The notes: generated from the sequence alone by a model not told the origin. A stretch of 64,000 bases of DNA from Hepsetus odoe (GCA_017165825.1 CM029384.1:23155611-23219610); one strand, 5' to 3'; numbered from the stretch's first letter, positions 46,190 to 57,879 are shown. Numbers and translations: made by a program.

Positions 46190-46460
46190 TGTGTGGCTTT
46201 CAGACAGACAAAAGGCTCTTTAGAGCGGCTACAAAGCTCCTCGTTTAGCGCCCCTCGCCTAAGCACAATTACTCTTCGGGCGGAAATTAGCATTGCAAAT
46301 TGCATGCTTGTGGACTTTGATCCAGATTCTGACCTATCAGCAGATCTAGCCGAGAGCCTGCCAATTATCCCATTACCAAGAGCCGGGACCCTGCATACCA
46401 ATGCAGAGGCGGCCCCTGCCGCATCAGGACCGCCTCCGATTAACAGGACGGGGTTGGAAA
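46190..46460. promoter_or_regulatory. candidate conserved non-coding element
   Basis: Balanced-composition unique text (for example cggaaattagcattgcaaat, gagcctgccaattatcccat) with a 130-codon open frame that lacks any recognisable domain. It may be a conserved enhancer-like element rather than an exon. Confidence 0.25.
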
Positions 46461-47694
46461 TAAGAGAGCATAAACACGTCAGTCAGCGCCTGCCACTTTT
46501 ACAGCATCACGCCCCGCACATTAAAAAAAAGAGAAGAAACACCAGCGCTCGCAGTTTGCGTGTTTGCTTTCGACATATGGTTTAGACAGAGAGAGTAATG
46601 GCCTCCTGTATGCCTCATTGTCTTCTTTATAAATTACTTTGTGCGACGGCACATTTAGGGGAAGAAACTGAAGAAACCCTTAAAACTTTATTCAGTCCAG
46701 AAAGAAAGCGCTTGGCACTTCGCAGGATCAGGGGAGCTCCTGGTCCGAGAGGAAACGAAGCCGTGGCTGGGCTTTTTAGGGTTAAAATATTTGGTTATAC
46801 TGTGCTTATAAGGCTACATAAGCCTTTGACAGCTGACTTTTACCACCATTAACAAGTCTACTTCAACAAGCGTCCACTGATGTTATGCTTTCTGGGCTTG
46901 AACTGATAAAAGGAGTCTTTATGACCTTTCTAAATGTCGAGGCAGGTTGATATCAGGTGTCATAAGTCTGCTGGCTATGACCTGTAATGGCATTTCTAAC
47001 ATTTTCATGGCATGGTTATGTAAAGTTAGGTATCTATCTATAATGACTAGAATTAAGGTGCTATACAAATCGCGCCCTTTTCTTCTAAACCGTCCCTTTT
47101 AAAGGCAGGCAGGCAGGGAGAGAAAAATGTGCGAAAGAGAAGATGGAGAGGCGATGAAGAACAGTGAGCAGAAGGCTAAGTGAGGAAACGGGTGAGGAAG
47201 GATGGAGAGGCGGCTTAACGTTTGTGTCTGGAGGTCAGAATGGTGCTAAGCTTCAGAGAGACAGATAACAGGATTACTGCAGGCTTGGCTGAGGCTCTCC
47301 CGAACAAAACCCGGCCTTTCACGCCCGTCCAGCCGACCGGACGCTCGCTGGAATGGCGCGGCCGTCCATGTGGGGAAAGGAGAGACGCTTGGACAGTTAA
47401 TCTCCCTCACTGCCTCTGACAGAAGGAGGTTAGCCGCCCTGACTTTTAGACAACAAAATGTCCTCGGCCGGAGAAATAAAAACATTAAAAAGTGATTTAG
47501 AGGAGGGGTTGTGTCCTTTAAAAGCGGTTTAAGGAAGGGGTCGCCCCGTGGCTCAGTTCAGAGAGGCACCAGAATGGCATGGATAACAGACAGAACCAGA
47601 AGAACAGGATCAGGGTTGGATTTAATCCCATGGAAGCCCAGAGTCATTAAAGTGTAATTAAATAATGAATAAGTAAAGATATAGTTGAATTTAC

Positions 47695-47845
47695 TGAGAG
47701 TATAAAAGTAAAAAGTGCAGGAATGTACTGGGAGTGTAAAGTAAAAGTACAGGAATGTACTGAGAGTGTAAAGTAAAAGTACAGGAATGTACTGAGAGTG
47801 TAAAGTAAAAGTACAGGAGTGTACTGAGAGTGTAGAGTGAGACGT
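47695..47845. repeat. 32-bp minisatellite (about four units)
   Basis: The unit gtaaagtaaaagtacaggaa plus tgtactgagagt is repeated about four times, nearly identical in the middle copies. Confidence 0.9.
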
Positions 47846-48367
47846 GTCTCCTCTGAAGGACGTCTGGAGCGTCTGTCTGTGCTGAAAGTGAACTGAATCT
47901 CACTCCATATTAATAGAATTAAAGACTATTAAAGCCTCGAACTTCAACTCCAATAAAAACAATCTACTGAAAATAATCCACATGAACTTCACCGCTTCAC
48001 TTTCATCACCGTCTCTACTAGTTCTCCATCACGGACACACACTCCACACACCCTGAACTCCACCGTCCACTCTCCCTGTCCTCTCTCTCACTCTCCTTCA
48101 CTCCGTCCTGCACTGATGGACACTCAGAGGGACGTCTTTTCTGTGTGTTTGTGTCAATTTAGTCTGAGACGGGTCTGGACGTTGGGAAGGTGATGGACAA
48201 TAATAATACTGGAGAATTCAAATCAGTTGTGTTCAGACAAAATTAAGGAGTCTGTTCTAAAACTGGAAGAAAGGACAGATATTTAGGTTCAAATACAGGG
48301 AGTAAAAGTAAAAAGTCAGAAAAATATGCACTCAAGATGCATGAAAACGCTACTTCAGTACAAACTA

Positions 48368-49595
48368 CACTGCTCAAAAAAATGAAAGGAATACTTAAAA
48401 AAAAAAAAAATAACACATCAGATCTCAATTGGAAAAAAAATCCTGCTTGATCTCCATGCCGGTATGGAATGGGTGATGTGTTAGGAACAAAAGGATTTCA
48501 TTTGATGAAAATGAAAATGATCAACTTACAGAAGGCTTAATTCGAAGTCACCAAGATATTTAAACTAAAAAACGAAAGTGGCTGTGAGTCCAGTTTGCAG
48601 AAATGTCATTGCAGCAACTCAGAATGGTGCTCAGTAGTTTGTTCGGCCCCTCATGTGCTTGTATGCATGCCTAACAACATCGGGGCTCCTTATGAGATGA
48701 TGGATGGTGACCTAGGGTATCTCCTCCCAGATCCTGACCAGGGCACCACTGAGCTCCTGGACAGTCTGAGGTGCAGCCTGGCAGCATCGGATGGACCTAA
48801 ACATGATGTCCCAGAGAGGTTCTATTGGATTTAGGTCAAGCGAGTGAACCTGCTCTCATCTGTGAAGCTCAGGGCACCAGTGTCGGACCTGCCAATTCTG
48901 GTGTTCTCTGGAAAATGCCAGTCGAGCTCCACGGTGCCTGGCAGTGAGCACAGGGCCCACTAGAGGATGTCTGGCCCTCAGGCCAACTTCATGAAGTCTG
49001 TTTCTAATGGTTTGGTTAGAGGCATTCATGCCAGTGGCCCGCTGGAGGTCACTTTGTAGGGCTCTTGCAGTTCTCATACTGTTCCTCCTTGCACAAAGGA
49101 GCAGATACCGGTCCTGCTGATGGGTTAAGGACCTCCGACGGCCCTGTCCAGCGCTCCTAGAGTGACTGCCCATCTCCTGTATTCTCCTCCATGCTCTTGT
49201 GCTGGGAGACACTTCTGGCAATGACACGTATTGATGTGCCGTCCTGGTGGAGTTGGACTGCCTGTGCAACCTCTATAGGGTCCAGGTATCTCTTCATGCT
49301 CCCAGTAGTGACACTGACCTGAGTCAAATGCAAAACTACTGAAAAGCAGTCAAAAAAAGATGAGGAGGGAAAAAATGTCTGTGGCCTCCACCTGCAGAAC
49401 CCTTCCTGTGCTTGGGGTCGACTCATTGTTGCCCCTTTAGTTCACCTGTTGTTAATTCCATCAACACCAAAACGGCCGACTCTGATTAACAACCCCCTCC
49501 GATCCTGAACTGAACAGATCGACATCCCACAAGTTTAACTGACTCGATACTAAACTCTGATTAAAAAGCGTTCCTTTCATTTTTTTTGAGCAATG
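48368..49595 (-). mobile_element. Tc1/mariner transposon, internally deleted, both inverted ends present
   Basis: The ends cactgctcaaaaaaatgaaa (48368) and its inverted match tttcattttttttgagcaatg are flanked by TA at 48366-48367 and 49596-49597. The minus strand encodes the N-terminal DNA-binding half (MKRYLDPIEVAQAVQLHQDG, then RRSLTHQQDRYLLLCARRNS and TIRNRLHEVGLRARHPLVGP) with frame damage. After FTDESRF (first catalytic Asp) the text jumps to DNA for the LNPIEPLWD-type end, so most of the DDE core, including the second Asp, is missing. It cannot make active transposase but could be moved in trans. Confidence 0.92.
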
Positions 49596-50227
49596 TATTT
49601 GTACTTAATTACTTCCCATCTCTAAAAAAAAGATTTATTTTTTGCTTAGTTTCTCAAAATATTGAAACATTTACAGTCACAGTTGGGGTTTTCTGTTTTT
49701 TTGTTTTTATCTATTATCCACAATTAGAGTGATTTTGCTCAGTTTAACTAGCTTAACCTGTTGCTTAGCAACAGAGAGATGGGCAGCCCAAAAAAAGGAT
49801 TCATAAAAACCCAACACGGCGAGAAAGAAAAGAAAAATTGTGAAACTCCATTAAACACAGGAAAGTTTGGATTTAAGAGGTTTTTTCACATCAGGATAAC
49901 ATTGCTTCAGAGTGATCAAACATCAAACGATGTGTGAAGATTTGTCGGGAGCGTCCGGCAAGTTGTTGCTCCAAGATGGCCATCACGTCCCATGAAAGTA
50001 AGATGAGGGATGAATTAATTATAATGGCTCCAGTAACGACGTGAAGATACAGCGACGTCTCCATCAGCGTCTCCCAGGACGAGAGTTTTTTAAAGGTTAA
50101 ACTCCTCCGGTCTCGTTCTCGCGAGACGAACGACGGCTTTACACGAAAACAACAAACAATGTGGTGAAACTGAGCCTCAGACGCTCATTAGACGGACGAG
50201 TGTGTCTGCATGCACTTAAACACTCCT

Positions 50228-50685
50228 CCAGCAGGTCTTTCTCTCACTCTCTCTCTCTTCATAAATAAATGATGCTCTCTCTCTCTCAATCTCTGTCACC
50301 CCCTCCTCACATCTGTGTCCCTGATTCTCTCCTCCTCTCTCTATTCCTCTCTCCTTTTCTCCCTTTTCCCCTTCTCTCTCGCTTTCTTTCCCCTTCCTAC
50401 TCTCTCTTCCTCCTCCACGCTTGCTCTTTCTCTCTCTGTCTCTTTTTTTCTTTCCTTCCTCCTTTCATATTTTCATGTGACATTTCCTTCTCCGGTACCT
50501 CTCTCATCCTTTTAAGCTCTCTCTCTCGTTCTTCCTCTCTCTTTTGTCTCTTATTCTCTGTATATATTTTTGTTCATTTTTCTCTCTCCCATCCTCTTCT
50601 CCTCACTTTCTCTCATGCTCATTCCTTTTCTTCTCCCTCATTCTCATTCCTTTTCTCTTTGTTCTCTTGAGCTCTTATCGTCTGC

Positions 50686-50733
<48 letters not shown>

Positions 50734-50940
50734 CTCTCGCTCTGTATCTCTCACTCTCTCACTTTCCTTTGTGCTTCTGTTTTTTCTCTCTCCTTCTCAC
50801 ATCCTTCCTCACATCGCTCCTTTTCTGTCTCATTCGAATCTCCTTGTCTATATTCCTACCTCTCCTCTTTTTTTTTTTTTGTCTTCTCTCTTTCTCTCTC
50901 TCCCCCTCTCACTCTCTATCTCTCTATCTCTCTCTCTCTG
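50228..50940. repeat. polypyrimidine (CT-rich) tract with (CT)n core
   Basis: About 700 bases of almost pure C and T on the plus strand, with a perfect (CT)n core at 50688-50730. Long open frames here (for example 50544-50981) are Leu/Ser artefacts of the repeat. Confidence 0.95.
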
Positions 50941-51008
50941 ATGGAGAGAGCCCATCAGCCAATGCTCCACAGCCTGATTAATAACTCTGAATGTAGGCAA
51001 GGCATCAG

Positions 51009-51011
<3 letters not shown>

Positions 51012-51049
<38 letters not shown>
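51012..51049. repeat. (CA)n microsatellite
   Basis: About 18 perfect CA units just after the polypyrimidine tract; further (CT)n at 51136-51184 and (CA)n at 51371-51390 follow. Confidence 0.97.
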
Positions 51050-51053
<4 letters not shown>

Positions 51054-51135
51054 TTGCTGTTTGCAGGGGAAGATGCACTCTGCACTTGATAAATCATCAT
51101 GAAAAAGTAAGTGCAACACTGTGGCGATGTGTCAT

Positions 51136-51150
51136 CTCTCTCTCTCTCTT

Positions 51151-51184
<34 letters not shown>
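51136..51184. repeat. (CT)n microsatellite
   Basis: CT dinucleotide array with few interruptions. Confidence 0.95.
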
Positions 51185-51187
<3 letters not shown>

Positions 51188-51974
51188 CTGTGTGATGAAG
51201 CCGCCTGTCTTGTTAAACTTTACGTCAGCGATCAAAGCAGGAGGCGTTACGGTGCTGATGCTGCACTTTCTGACTGCCCCCCCCATCTCTCTCTCTTTCC
51301 CTTTCTCTCACTACTGCACACACACATACAGCCAATTACTCTGTTTTTAGACAAAGGTCAAATCTGAGTGCACACACACACACACACACACGCACAAACA
51401 CACACATGCTGAGCTCAGTCAGCAGATATAAAACACCAGACGCTAACAGACATCCAGAGTGGTTGCAGAGTGGAAAAAAATCTCATCTGCCGTCTAGACA
51501 CAGCCTTAACCAAATTTGGGCGACGCTAAAACGGAAGTGAGCTTCGTAATTCGGGCAATGCACTGCATCAAGCATCAAACAGAGGCACCGTGACTCTCGA
51601 CAAAAGCACACAAAGAGATCAGCCGCATCAATAACAGTAAATGACACGTTAGGATGTTTTACTGCAGAGCAAACGATTCTTCCAATCGAACGGCAAAGCG
51701 TCGCAGCCCCGCCGACTGGAAAAGCCAGCACACGCGGAGTGATTGATGTGAGTCTTCCACAGGACCCCATTACGGTTTTATTTATTGCTTATTTTTCTTT
51801 CTTATTCTAAAGCGTGTTGTGCTACAGCTGCAGTAACTCTGAACACACTCTGCATTTGTTCGCTTGCGTAATGTGTGCCTCAGGCCTTTCTCCTTCAGAT
51901 GTGATCCATATTCTTCACGAACCTAAGTGCATTCTTGAGATCTTTGCTATGGTGGGTTTCCTCCCTTTCCATGC

Positions 51975-52105
51975 AGCCAGATCCAGCTGCCGTGGAGCAG
52001 TGATGGGGACACAACCATGCTCAAAGGTACCTCAGGGGTAATCTGGGATTTGAACCCACGATCTTCTTATCCTGGGGCCTAGTCTCTAAGCACTAGACCA
52101 GAGAT
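51975..52105 (-). repeat. tRNA-derived SINE, minus strand
   Basis: Read from 52105: ctctggtctagtgcttagag (A box), gtgggttcaaatcccag (B box) and the body cctgaggtacctttgagcat, ending near agctgg. Confidence 0.8.
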
Positions 52106-54059
52106 TTTTGCCCCAGTTTGGAACAACATTGGGTCAAATTTCCCCAAAGAGGAGGACGAGAAGGACCCCCAAGAGGTGGAATTAAATTTGACTTCTTTGG
52201 AAATATTTGAGACGGCCTCCCTCGATTCCTCGCTCAATTTAGGCAACATATAGAAAAATATGCTGCAAAAACAGGCCGGTTTGGAATTCAGTGTTTTGGT
52301 GATGTCCAGGGATTGTGCACATTTACATATATCCATCATTAGCACTTCTTTTGTTTCTGCAGACTGCTTTTTCTTTCTTTTTTTTTACTAAGGCACAAAT
52401 GGGACAGCCACTCAGAACAAAGGTCATTTACATCGGTGACAAAAATAGCCTGCTTAGGAGATGAAGAGAGGTTGGAAAGTGGTCCTGGTGACTTTTTATG
52501 CTGAATAACGGCACAAAAATAGAAGTAACGTCAAGGGAACAAGTAAAGCTCAGGATATGAGTCCTTTAAGATAGATGGAAATCCATCCATCCCTCCATCA
52601 CCTGAACTGCTCACGCTGACAAGGATGGCAGCACTGACTATGTGAAAAGCACACAAACCACAACAGTAAGTGTTTCCGACATGGAGAAATGGATCAATAA
52701 TCCCAAAAGACATTGGGTGTTGGGTTTATCATTATGGGTTTAGCCTGGATTGGGATGGATCTCTCATTAGGATGGTCCCACTGCTGGAAAAAAGTATGTC
52801 TCTAACACGCTGTGTTTGTGAGATTTTGGTTTATTTTTTAACATATTGTTTACCTGGGGAGATTAAGGTGCATTGCTGGTGCAGGAAACTTGTATCGTCC
52901 CAGTAGAAAGTAGAAACCCTGCCAATACAATGGGATGCCCTGGAGCAGCCAGTTGTGAGCTTAAGGTCACCATGCTCAAGAGATGCCCCAAGCAACTACA
53001 TTCTCTAGAGTGCTAGAGCTCCATCACTTGGGATGAGCTGAAACGTCGCTTGTGATTCCTTATCAGTGGCTTCAATCAAATTCTCACAGCAATGAACGTC
53101 TGAACACTTAGAAGGTTCACTGCAGCAAAGGCGGGACAAGCACAATAGTCTTCCGGAAGAGCACCGATTTTCAGAAGAGATTCTAGTGATGCCAATGGGA
53201 TGGACCACAAAAGCAGGTCTCTTTCAGGTCCAGTAGCAGACCAGGCAGCTTGGGGGAAAGAACAAGCTGCACGTTAAATATTGATCTAATTGGTCCCGTA
53301 AGGACGCAAGCATATTGAGGGAAATGTCACGACTCCCGGGCGTCATCCCACTCTCGCGATCAAAGACAATTACCTCCTTTTTTTAATCGCCCATAATTGG
53401 GAGATGAAAGAGGGCCGTTCCCACCAAGCTGCCGGCCTGAAGCACCGCTGTTGATTGACAGGAGAGAGAGAAAGAAAGAGAGAGAGAGGTACAGGAGAGA
53501 ACGTAGCAGACACCAGGTAGCAAGGTATCAGCTCAGCTGCCCCAAGGCAAAGGCAAAACCATTACGCCATCCGAAATTACAGGGGTGTTTATCCCATCGC
53601 TGGCGCGGTATTATCTCTTAAGCTAATTTGGGATCGTGGTGTGATGGGTGCGCACGTGTGTGTGTCTGTGTGCACGATGCCCCATGGCAATAATTACAGC
53701 CCATAATACAATTAACACTTTGCCAGCGACGCCGAAGGAGGACGAGAGCGAAATAACGATGCTGGATCTGTGCACTGCTATGCAGATTCAGCCCTGATCA
53801 GCGTTGCGATCCTGAAAACAAGAGCCTGTCAGGAAAGCAGATAAGGATGCTGTTGCTGGAGAAGCGATCGGAAATCAGGTTAGTAGTGGAAAAAGCAACG
53901 ATGTCACTTTCAATAATCATAAAAATAGCAAACAAAACATTTGATTCAACCAAACCAACCCCATATTCTCCCCATTCCTCGCAAAGAACTTATACTATAC
54001 TATATAAATAACCATAAACTATAGATATTAGTATTTCTACATGTGCTTGCTTTAAGATG

Positions 54060-54405
54060 CTTAGATCTTCATTGGACAGGATTAGAAAAGAGTACATTAG
54101 AGGGACGGCACAGGTTGGAAGTTTTGGAGACGAAGTTAGAGAAGCGAGGTCGCGTTGCTTTGGATGTGTCCAGAGGAGAGACGAGGATTATATCAGGACA
54201 AGGATGTTGAAGATGGAGCTGTTGAGGAGAGAGGAGGAGACGAAGGACAAAGAGGAGGTTTATGGACGCGGTGAGAGAGGACATGCAGATGGTCGGTGTG
54301 AAAGAGGAAGATGCAGAGGAAAGGAAGAAATGGAAATGGATGATCCGCTGTGGTGACCCCTAAAGGGGAGCAGCCGAAAGAAGAAGAAGAAGAAGAAGAA
54401 GAAGG
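54060..54405 (+). mobile_element. 5'-truncated LINE fragment with 3' end and GAA tail
   Basis: The plus-strand frame gives CFGCVQRRDEDYIRTRMLKM and KDKEEVYGRGERGHADGRC, ending GKEEMEMDDPLW. It is followed by the 3' end tggtgacccctaaaggggag, cagccgaaag and an (aga)n tail at 54379-54403. It is the same family as 30955-31235 and better preserved at its 3' end. Confidence 0.85.
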
Positions 54406-54880
54406 TTCTTGGTTAAAAGTGCAAAAAAATGCTCTTTATCTTTGGAAAGCAACATCGGGTGAAACTGTCCTTTTATCTTCGCCCAGACAGCCTCATTCCT
54501 CCTTTTCACCACTTGTTCTTAACAACGCAAAACTTCCAGCGTCCTTCTTCTCGGATTTGGTGAAGGGTTCTGTTGGTTTTGTTAGTTTATGTCTCTTATT
54601 CCTGTGAAATGCAGCAGTAAGCATGGTTTATTTCTTAATCTTTTAGTCCGCTCTTCGGAGGATGAGTTTTTATTCCCGATTTTGTCTTTTTTTATGACCC
54701 GGGACTGTTTTAATGACTGAGAAACCTAGTATTCAAATGACTCTCCAGATCGCAATGCATCACCTTCTCTAGTGATCAGCACACGCAGCCTACGCTGCCC
54801 CGCTACAAGATTCTCTCTAAATCAGCCCTGTTAAAGAAGCCTACATCTCCTATGAGGCCCCTGTGGCTTACCACAGCAAG

Positions 54881-54881
<1 letters not shown>

Positions 54882-54915
<34 letters not shown>
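54882..54915. repeat. (TG)n microsatellite
   Basis: About 17 TG units ending in gcgcgc. Confidence 0.97.
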
Positions 54916-54922
<7 letters not shown>

Positions 54923-55214
54923 TAGGAGAGCAGTAAATGCACTTAAGCTGGTGGACAGTGGTGTGCAATGTAACAGGAGTGTGAACACACACAAACACAC
55001 ACACAGTGTTACATTCTTGCAGAGGAAGCTCCCTGAGGCCAGCCTCCGGTGGACAAGGACGAGGACAAGCTGAGTGTGAAAGAGGTCGAGGTGAAGGTCG
55101 TGAGCAGTGGGCTGCTGTTTGCTTGGTGCAGAAGCGTTTTTGGTCAGTGGCCCAAAACTACCATCACGGCCACTTTATCGCGATTCATTCAGAGTCCACA
55201 TCCTACATGTGTTT

Positions 55215-55445
55215 TTTTTTCCTCTTCCTGCTGCTCTTCTGGGTCACCGATCATCCATCTCCATGTCTTCCTGTCCTCAGCATCTTCCTCTTTCACGCTG
55301 CATGTCCTCTCTCAACACGTCCATAAACTTCCTCTTTCTCCTCTTTCCTGGCAGCTCCTCAACATCCTTCTCCTGATATTCCCGTCTGTGCTCTACACCC
55401 ATCCTCATCTTGCCCAACATTCAGCAAAACATTTTCCAAGGTGTT
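55215..55445 (-). mobile_element. 5'-truncated LINE fragment, inverted copy
   Basis: The reverse complement contains the family text (gatggatgatcggtgacccag at the 3' end, then gtttatggacgtgttgag and ggagctgccaggaaagagga upstream in reading order). It is inverted relative to the copy 800 bases away at 54060-54405. Confidence 0.75.
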
Positions 55446-55740
55446 TCTGTCCTTTATAATGAGGAGAATAGGGAGTTGGATATTTCTGAGAAACCCCACT
55501 CCAGCTTAAACGTCTGGCTACAGCGGTTTCTTCTGAAGCACTAGAAAGGCTGCTGGCCTCCAAAAGTTCCTGAATGTGGCCTGAGTCGGCGCTCCGGGTT
55601 CAAATCCAGCTCCAGCCCCTCTAATCCTCTGAACTCCGCATGGCTGGCGGCTCCTGCTTAAGCACACCAGGCCAATAGTGTCCCTCCCCGGCCAGTTCCC
55701 TTCTTTCTTGTTCACTCTCCCTGTCTCGGCTAGTCTCGTC

Positions 55741-55778
<38 letters not shown>

Positions 55779-56371
55779 CAGGCTGTGTGTGGTTGGAGAG
55801 GCTAGTACTTAGTTGTGGTCTCTCATGGTGACCGCGGGGCCGTAGCCACAGAGCTTCTCTTTTTCATTTACTAATTAACCATGCAAATGAAATCTTAACA
55901 GGCTACTCAGACGTGCTCCTCCAGGGAGCCGGCTCTGGCATTAGCTCTTGATTATTCTTCGTCTGTTCAGAAAGGGGGGGGGCAGCCGAAACAGCGCTGC
56001 TGAGGGAAAGGCAGCCGAACGGAAAACACATGGAAACACATCCGTTCGGCACGTACCACCGAAAAATGTCAACCAATTAGCAATCGAGATACCAAAGATA
56101 CCAGAGTATTAACACTCACTAAGCAGCACACACCAACCAACCAAGCCGCCCGTGGCTCTTTTAGGGATATTAGATATTAGGAAAACAGCCCATAATAGTA
56201 AAAAATGGAAAAGTGTAGGTTCACTACACTTGGAAAATGAAGCAACAGGACAGCAAGACACTTTTGAGATTTTTTTCCTGAAGAAATCAACCGGCTTGTT
56301 GTCTTGCTCTGGATGTGTTGCTCCCCCCCCCACTGCAATGGCTTTAAGCCTCCCATAGGGGGCGCACCCTT

Positions 56372-56600
56372 CAGTGAAAGTGAAAGTGACACTGCAGACA
56401 ACATAACACAATGTAATGCATCTTTTGCTTTTCAGCCACACACATCCTGCAGCAGGGGGCAGCTATTTAAAGCACCCGGGGAGCAGTGATGGGGACAGTA
56501 CCTCATTCAAGGGTACCTCAGAACAACCTACTGGTCTGAGATTCGAGCCCAAGACCTTTTGATCCTGGGTCCTAAACACTAGATGCTGCTGCTCTACTAG
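56372..56600 (-). repeat. tRNA-derived SINE, minus strand, with (tcactt) tail
   Basis: Read from 56600: agagcagcagcatctagtgt head, gggctcgaatctcag (B box), body cttgaatgaggtactgtccc and ctgccccctgctgcagg, then a tail gtcactttcactttcact at 56373-56390 (plus strand: agtgaaagtgaaagtgac). Confidence 0.8.
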
Positions 56601-56618
56601 TCTCTACCTCTTACTAGT

Positions 56619-56744
56619 CCATCCATCCATTTTATGCTGCTTGTCCCACACGGGGTCGCGGGGGAGTGCTGGTGTCCAACCCAGCGCACACAGGGCAAGG
56701 ACGGGGGACGCACCCTGGACAGGTCGCCAGCCCATTGCAGGGAG
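56619..56744 (-). repeat. 5'-truncated SINE with 12-bp target-site duplication
   Basis: The minus strand reads ctccctgcaatgggctggcg, acctgtccagggtgcgtccc through to a ccatccatccat-type tail on the plus strand. It lacks the tRNA head and matches the 3' half of the SINE at 45476-45730. The 12-mer cctcttactagt is repeated at 56607-56618 and 56745-56756. Confidence 0.88.
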
Positions 56745-56809
56745 CCTCTTACTAGTATTAGTGTTTTTTCTAAAGCGCTGTCCTGCTGCAGTATTGATAG
56801 AGAGTGATG

Positions 56810-57400
56810 GTGTCCACCTCCTCGAAAGAAGAAGAAGCACTGAGACAAGCCAAGAGCCAAATGGAGAAGCTTGGAGCAAGGATTGAACAGCAGAACAATG
56901 ATCAAAAGGAGATATTTCATCAGAGCAAGATGCAACAAGTAAAGATCCAAAATGAGAACAAAGAAGAAACAATGAAAGGAACCAAAACTCTAACAGCACA
57001 ATATGAAACACTGAAAAGAACCAAGACTCAAATGACTCATAAGAAGAAAATGTCCACGTCTCTAAAGGAACTCCCAAAGAACACTGAATCAAAGGTCCAC
57101 CAAAGCAAGAACAACGACAAATGATTGGAGCCAAGACTTAACAAGTAAAACAATCTTCTGAAGAACATTAAGAGATTCCAAAAACAATGAAGAAGAACAA
57201 CTGAGAAGAACAAAGACCGCAAGAAGAAGAACAAATGAGAGTATAAAGGAACCCAAAGAATGAGCAGAAGAGCCACCCAAAGCAGCCAGGAAACAAAAAA
57301 ACATCTTAAGAACCTGAAATGAAGCATGAATAGGCGCCAAGACTCTTAAAGAGGCAGAAGAACCACAGAGAAGATCCAAGACTCAAAAGAGAAATCAGCT
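56810..57400. repeat. purine-rich low-complexity tract with loosely repeated text
   Basis: A/G-rich sequence with recurring aaccaaga(c/a)t, caagactcaaa and aagaagaacaa pieces. A 106-codon plus-strand frame (56804-57124) is Lys/Gln/Glu-rich and would look coiled-coil-like, but composition explains it. Confidence 0.6.
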
Positions 57401-57640
57401 GTGCTCTGAGCTGCAGCATCTGGGCGTGAAATCTGGGCAACTTTAAGAAGATTACAGGCTTAGGTCTACATCTGCTCACCTTCTGCTGTCTAAGAGTGAG
57501 TCAGCTCATTACACCCTGACCTTGGTCAGGTGACCCAAGATGAAGAAGGGAGAGAGGTCATGTACCAGTTATGCCATAAACGTCCCTGAGGACTGCTGGG
57601 GGTGTCGGAGATGTTGCAGCCTCGTCCAAGGCTGTCTCAC

Positions 57641-57874
57641 CTTGATGAGGTCCTGCGTGTCGTCTGTGCAGTAGACACGGATGCTGTACTCCAGCGTGGA
57701 GCAGTAGGCGGGGGCGAACAGCAGCAGTTTGAGACGTTTGGTGGCGGCCATGCTGAGCGACTCTCCCACCAGGGCGAAGCGTCCCAGCTGCTCCGTGAAC
57801 ACGCGACACGTCTCCGCCTCCAGTTGGCAGTAATATGGCTCAGACACCAGCTCCTCTCCCAGAAGTAGCACATC
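57641..57874 (-). CDS. unc5a: unc5a exon: ZU5 end and start of UPA
   Basis: Minus-strand acceptor gtgtttcag and donor aaggtgagac bound 234 bases, phase 0 at both ends. It reads DVLLLGEELVSEPYYCQLEA, ETCRVFTEQLGRFALVGESL, SMAATKRLKLLLFAPAYCST, LEYSIRVYCTDDTQDLIK. YYCQLEA-TC-VFTEQLGRFALVGE and RLKLLLFAP match UNC5A best among the paralogues. It follows a long CA microsatellite that abuts its acceptor (57880-57916). Confidence 0.97.
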
Positions 57875-57877
57875 CTG

Positions 57878-57879
<2 letters not shown>

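Larger units (their letters stand above)
47640..49640 (+). repeat. older dispersed repeat interrupted by a Tc1 insertion
   Basis: The text tccactctccctgtcctctc, gatggacactcagaggg, gaatactgg-type stretches and ggacagatatttaggttcaa matches a second copy at 62310-62600 in the same orientation. The expected continuation (tttgtacttaattacttccc) resumes right after the Tc1 at 49598. The left part carries a 32-bp minisatellite. Confidence 0.7.
43061..57640 (-). other. unc5a: large unc5a intron (14.6 kb) dividing the UPA-coding region
   Basis: The largest intron in the window. It accumulates SINEs, LINE fragments, an internally deleted Tc1, simple repeats and candidate regulatory stretches, listed separately. 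Stretches at 49620-50225 and 52110-53640 hold no gene or repeat I recognise. Confidence 0.6.

Noticed and set aside
46193..46585. 130-codon open frame in a balanced-composition stretch
   Set aside because: No domain or splice support; treated as a possible conserved non-coding element instead.
50269..50981. Long Leu/Ser-rich frames resembling membrane proteins
   Set aside because: Produced by the CT-rich tract; composition explains the hydrophobic look.
56804..57124. 106-codon Lys/Glu/Gln-rich frame that looks like a coiled coil
   Set aside because: The purine-rich low-complexity tract explains it, and stops follow in the same loose repeat.
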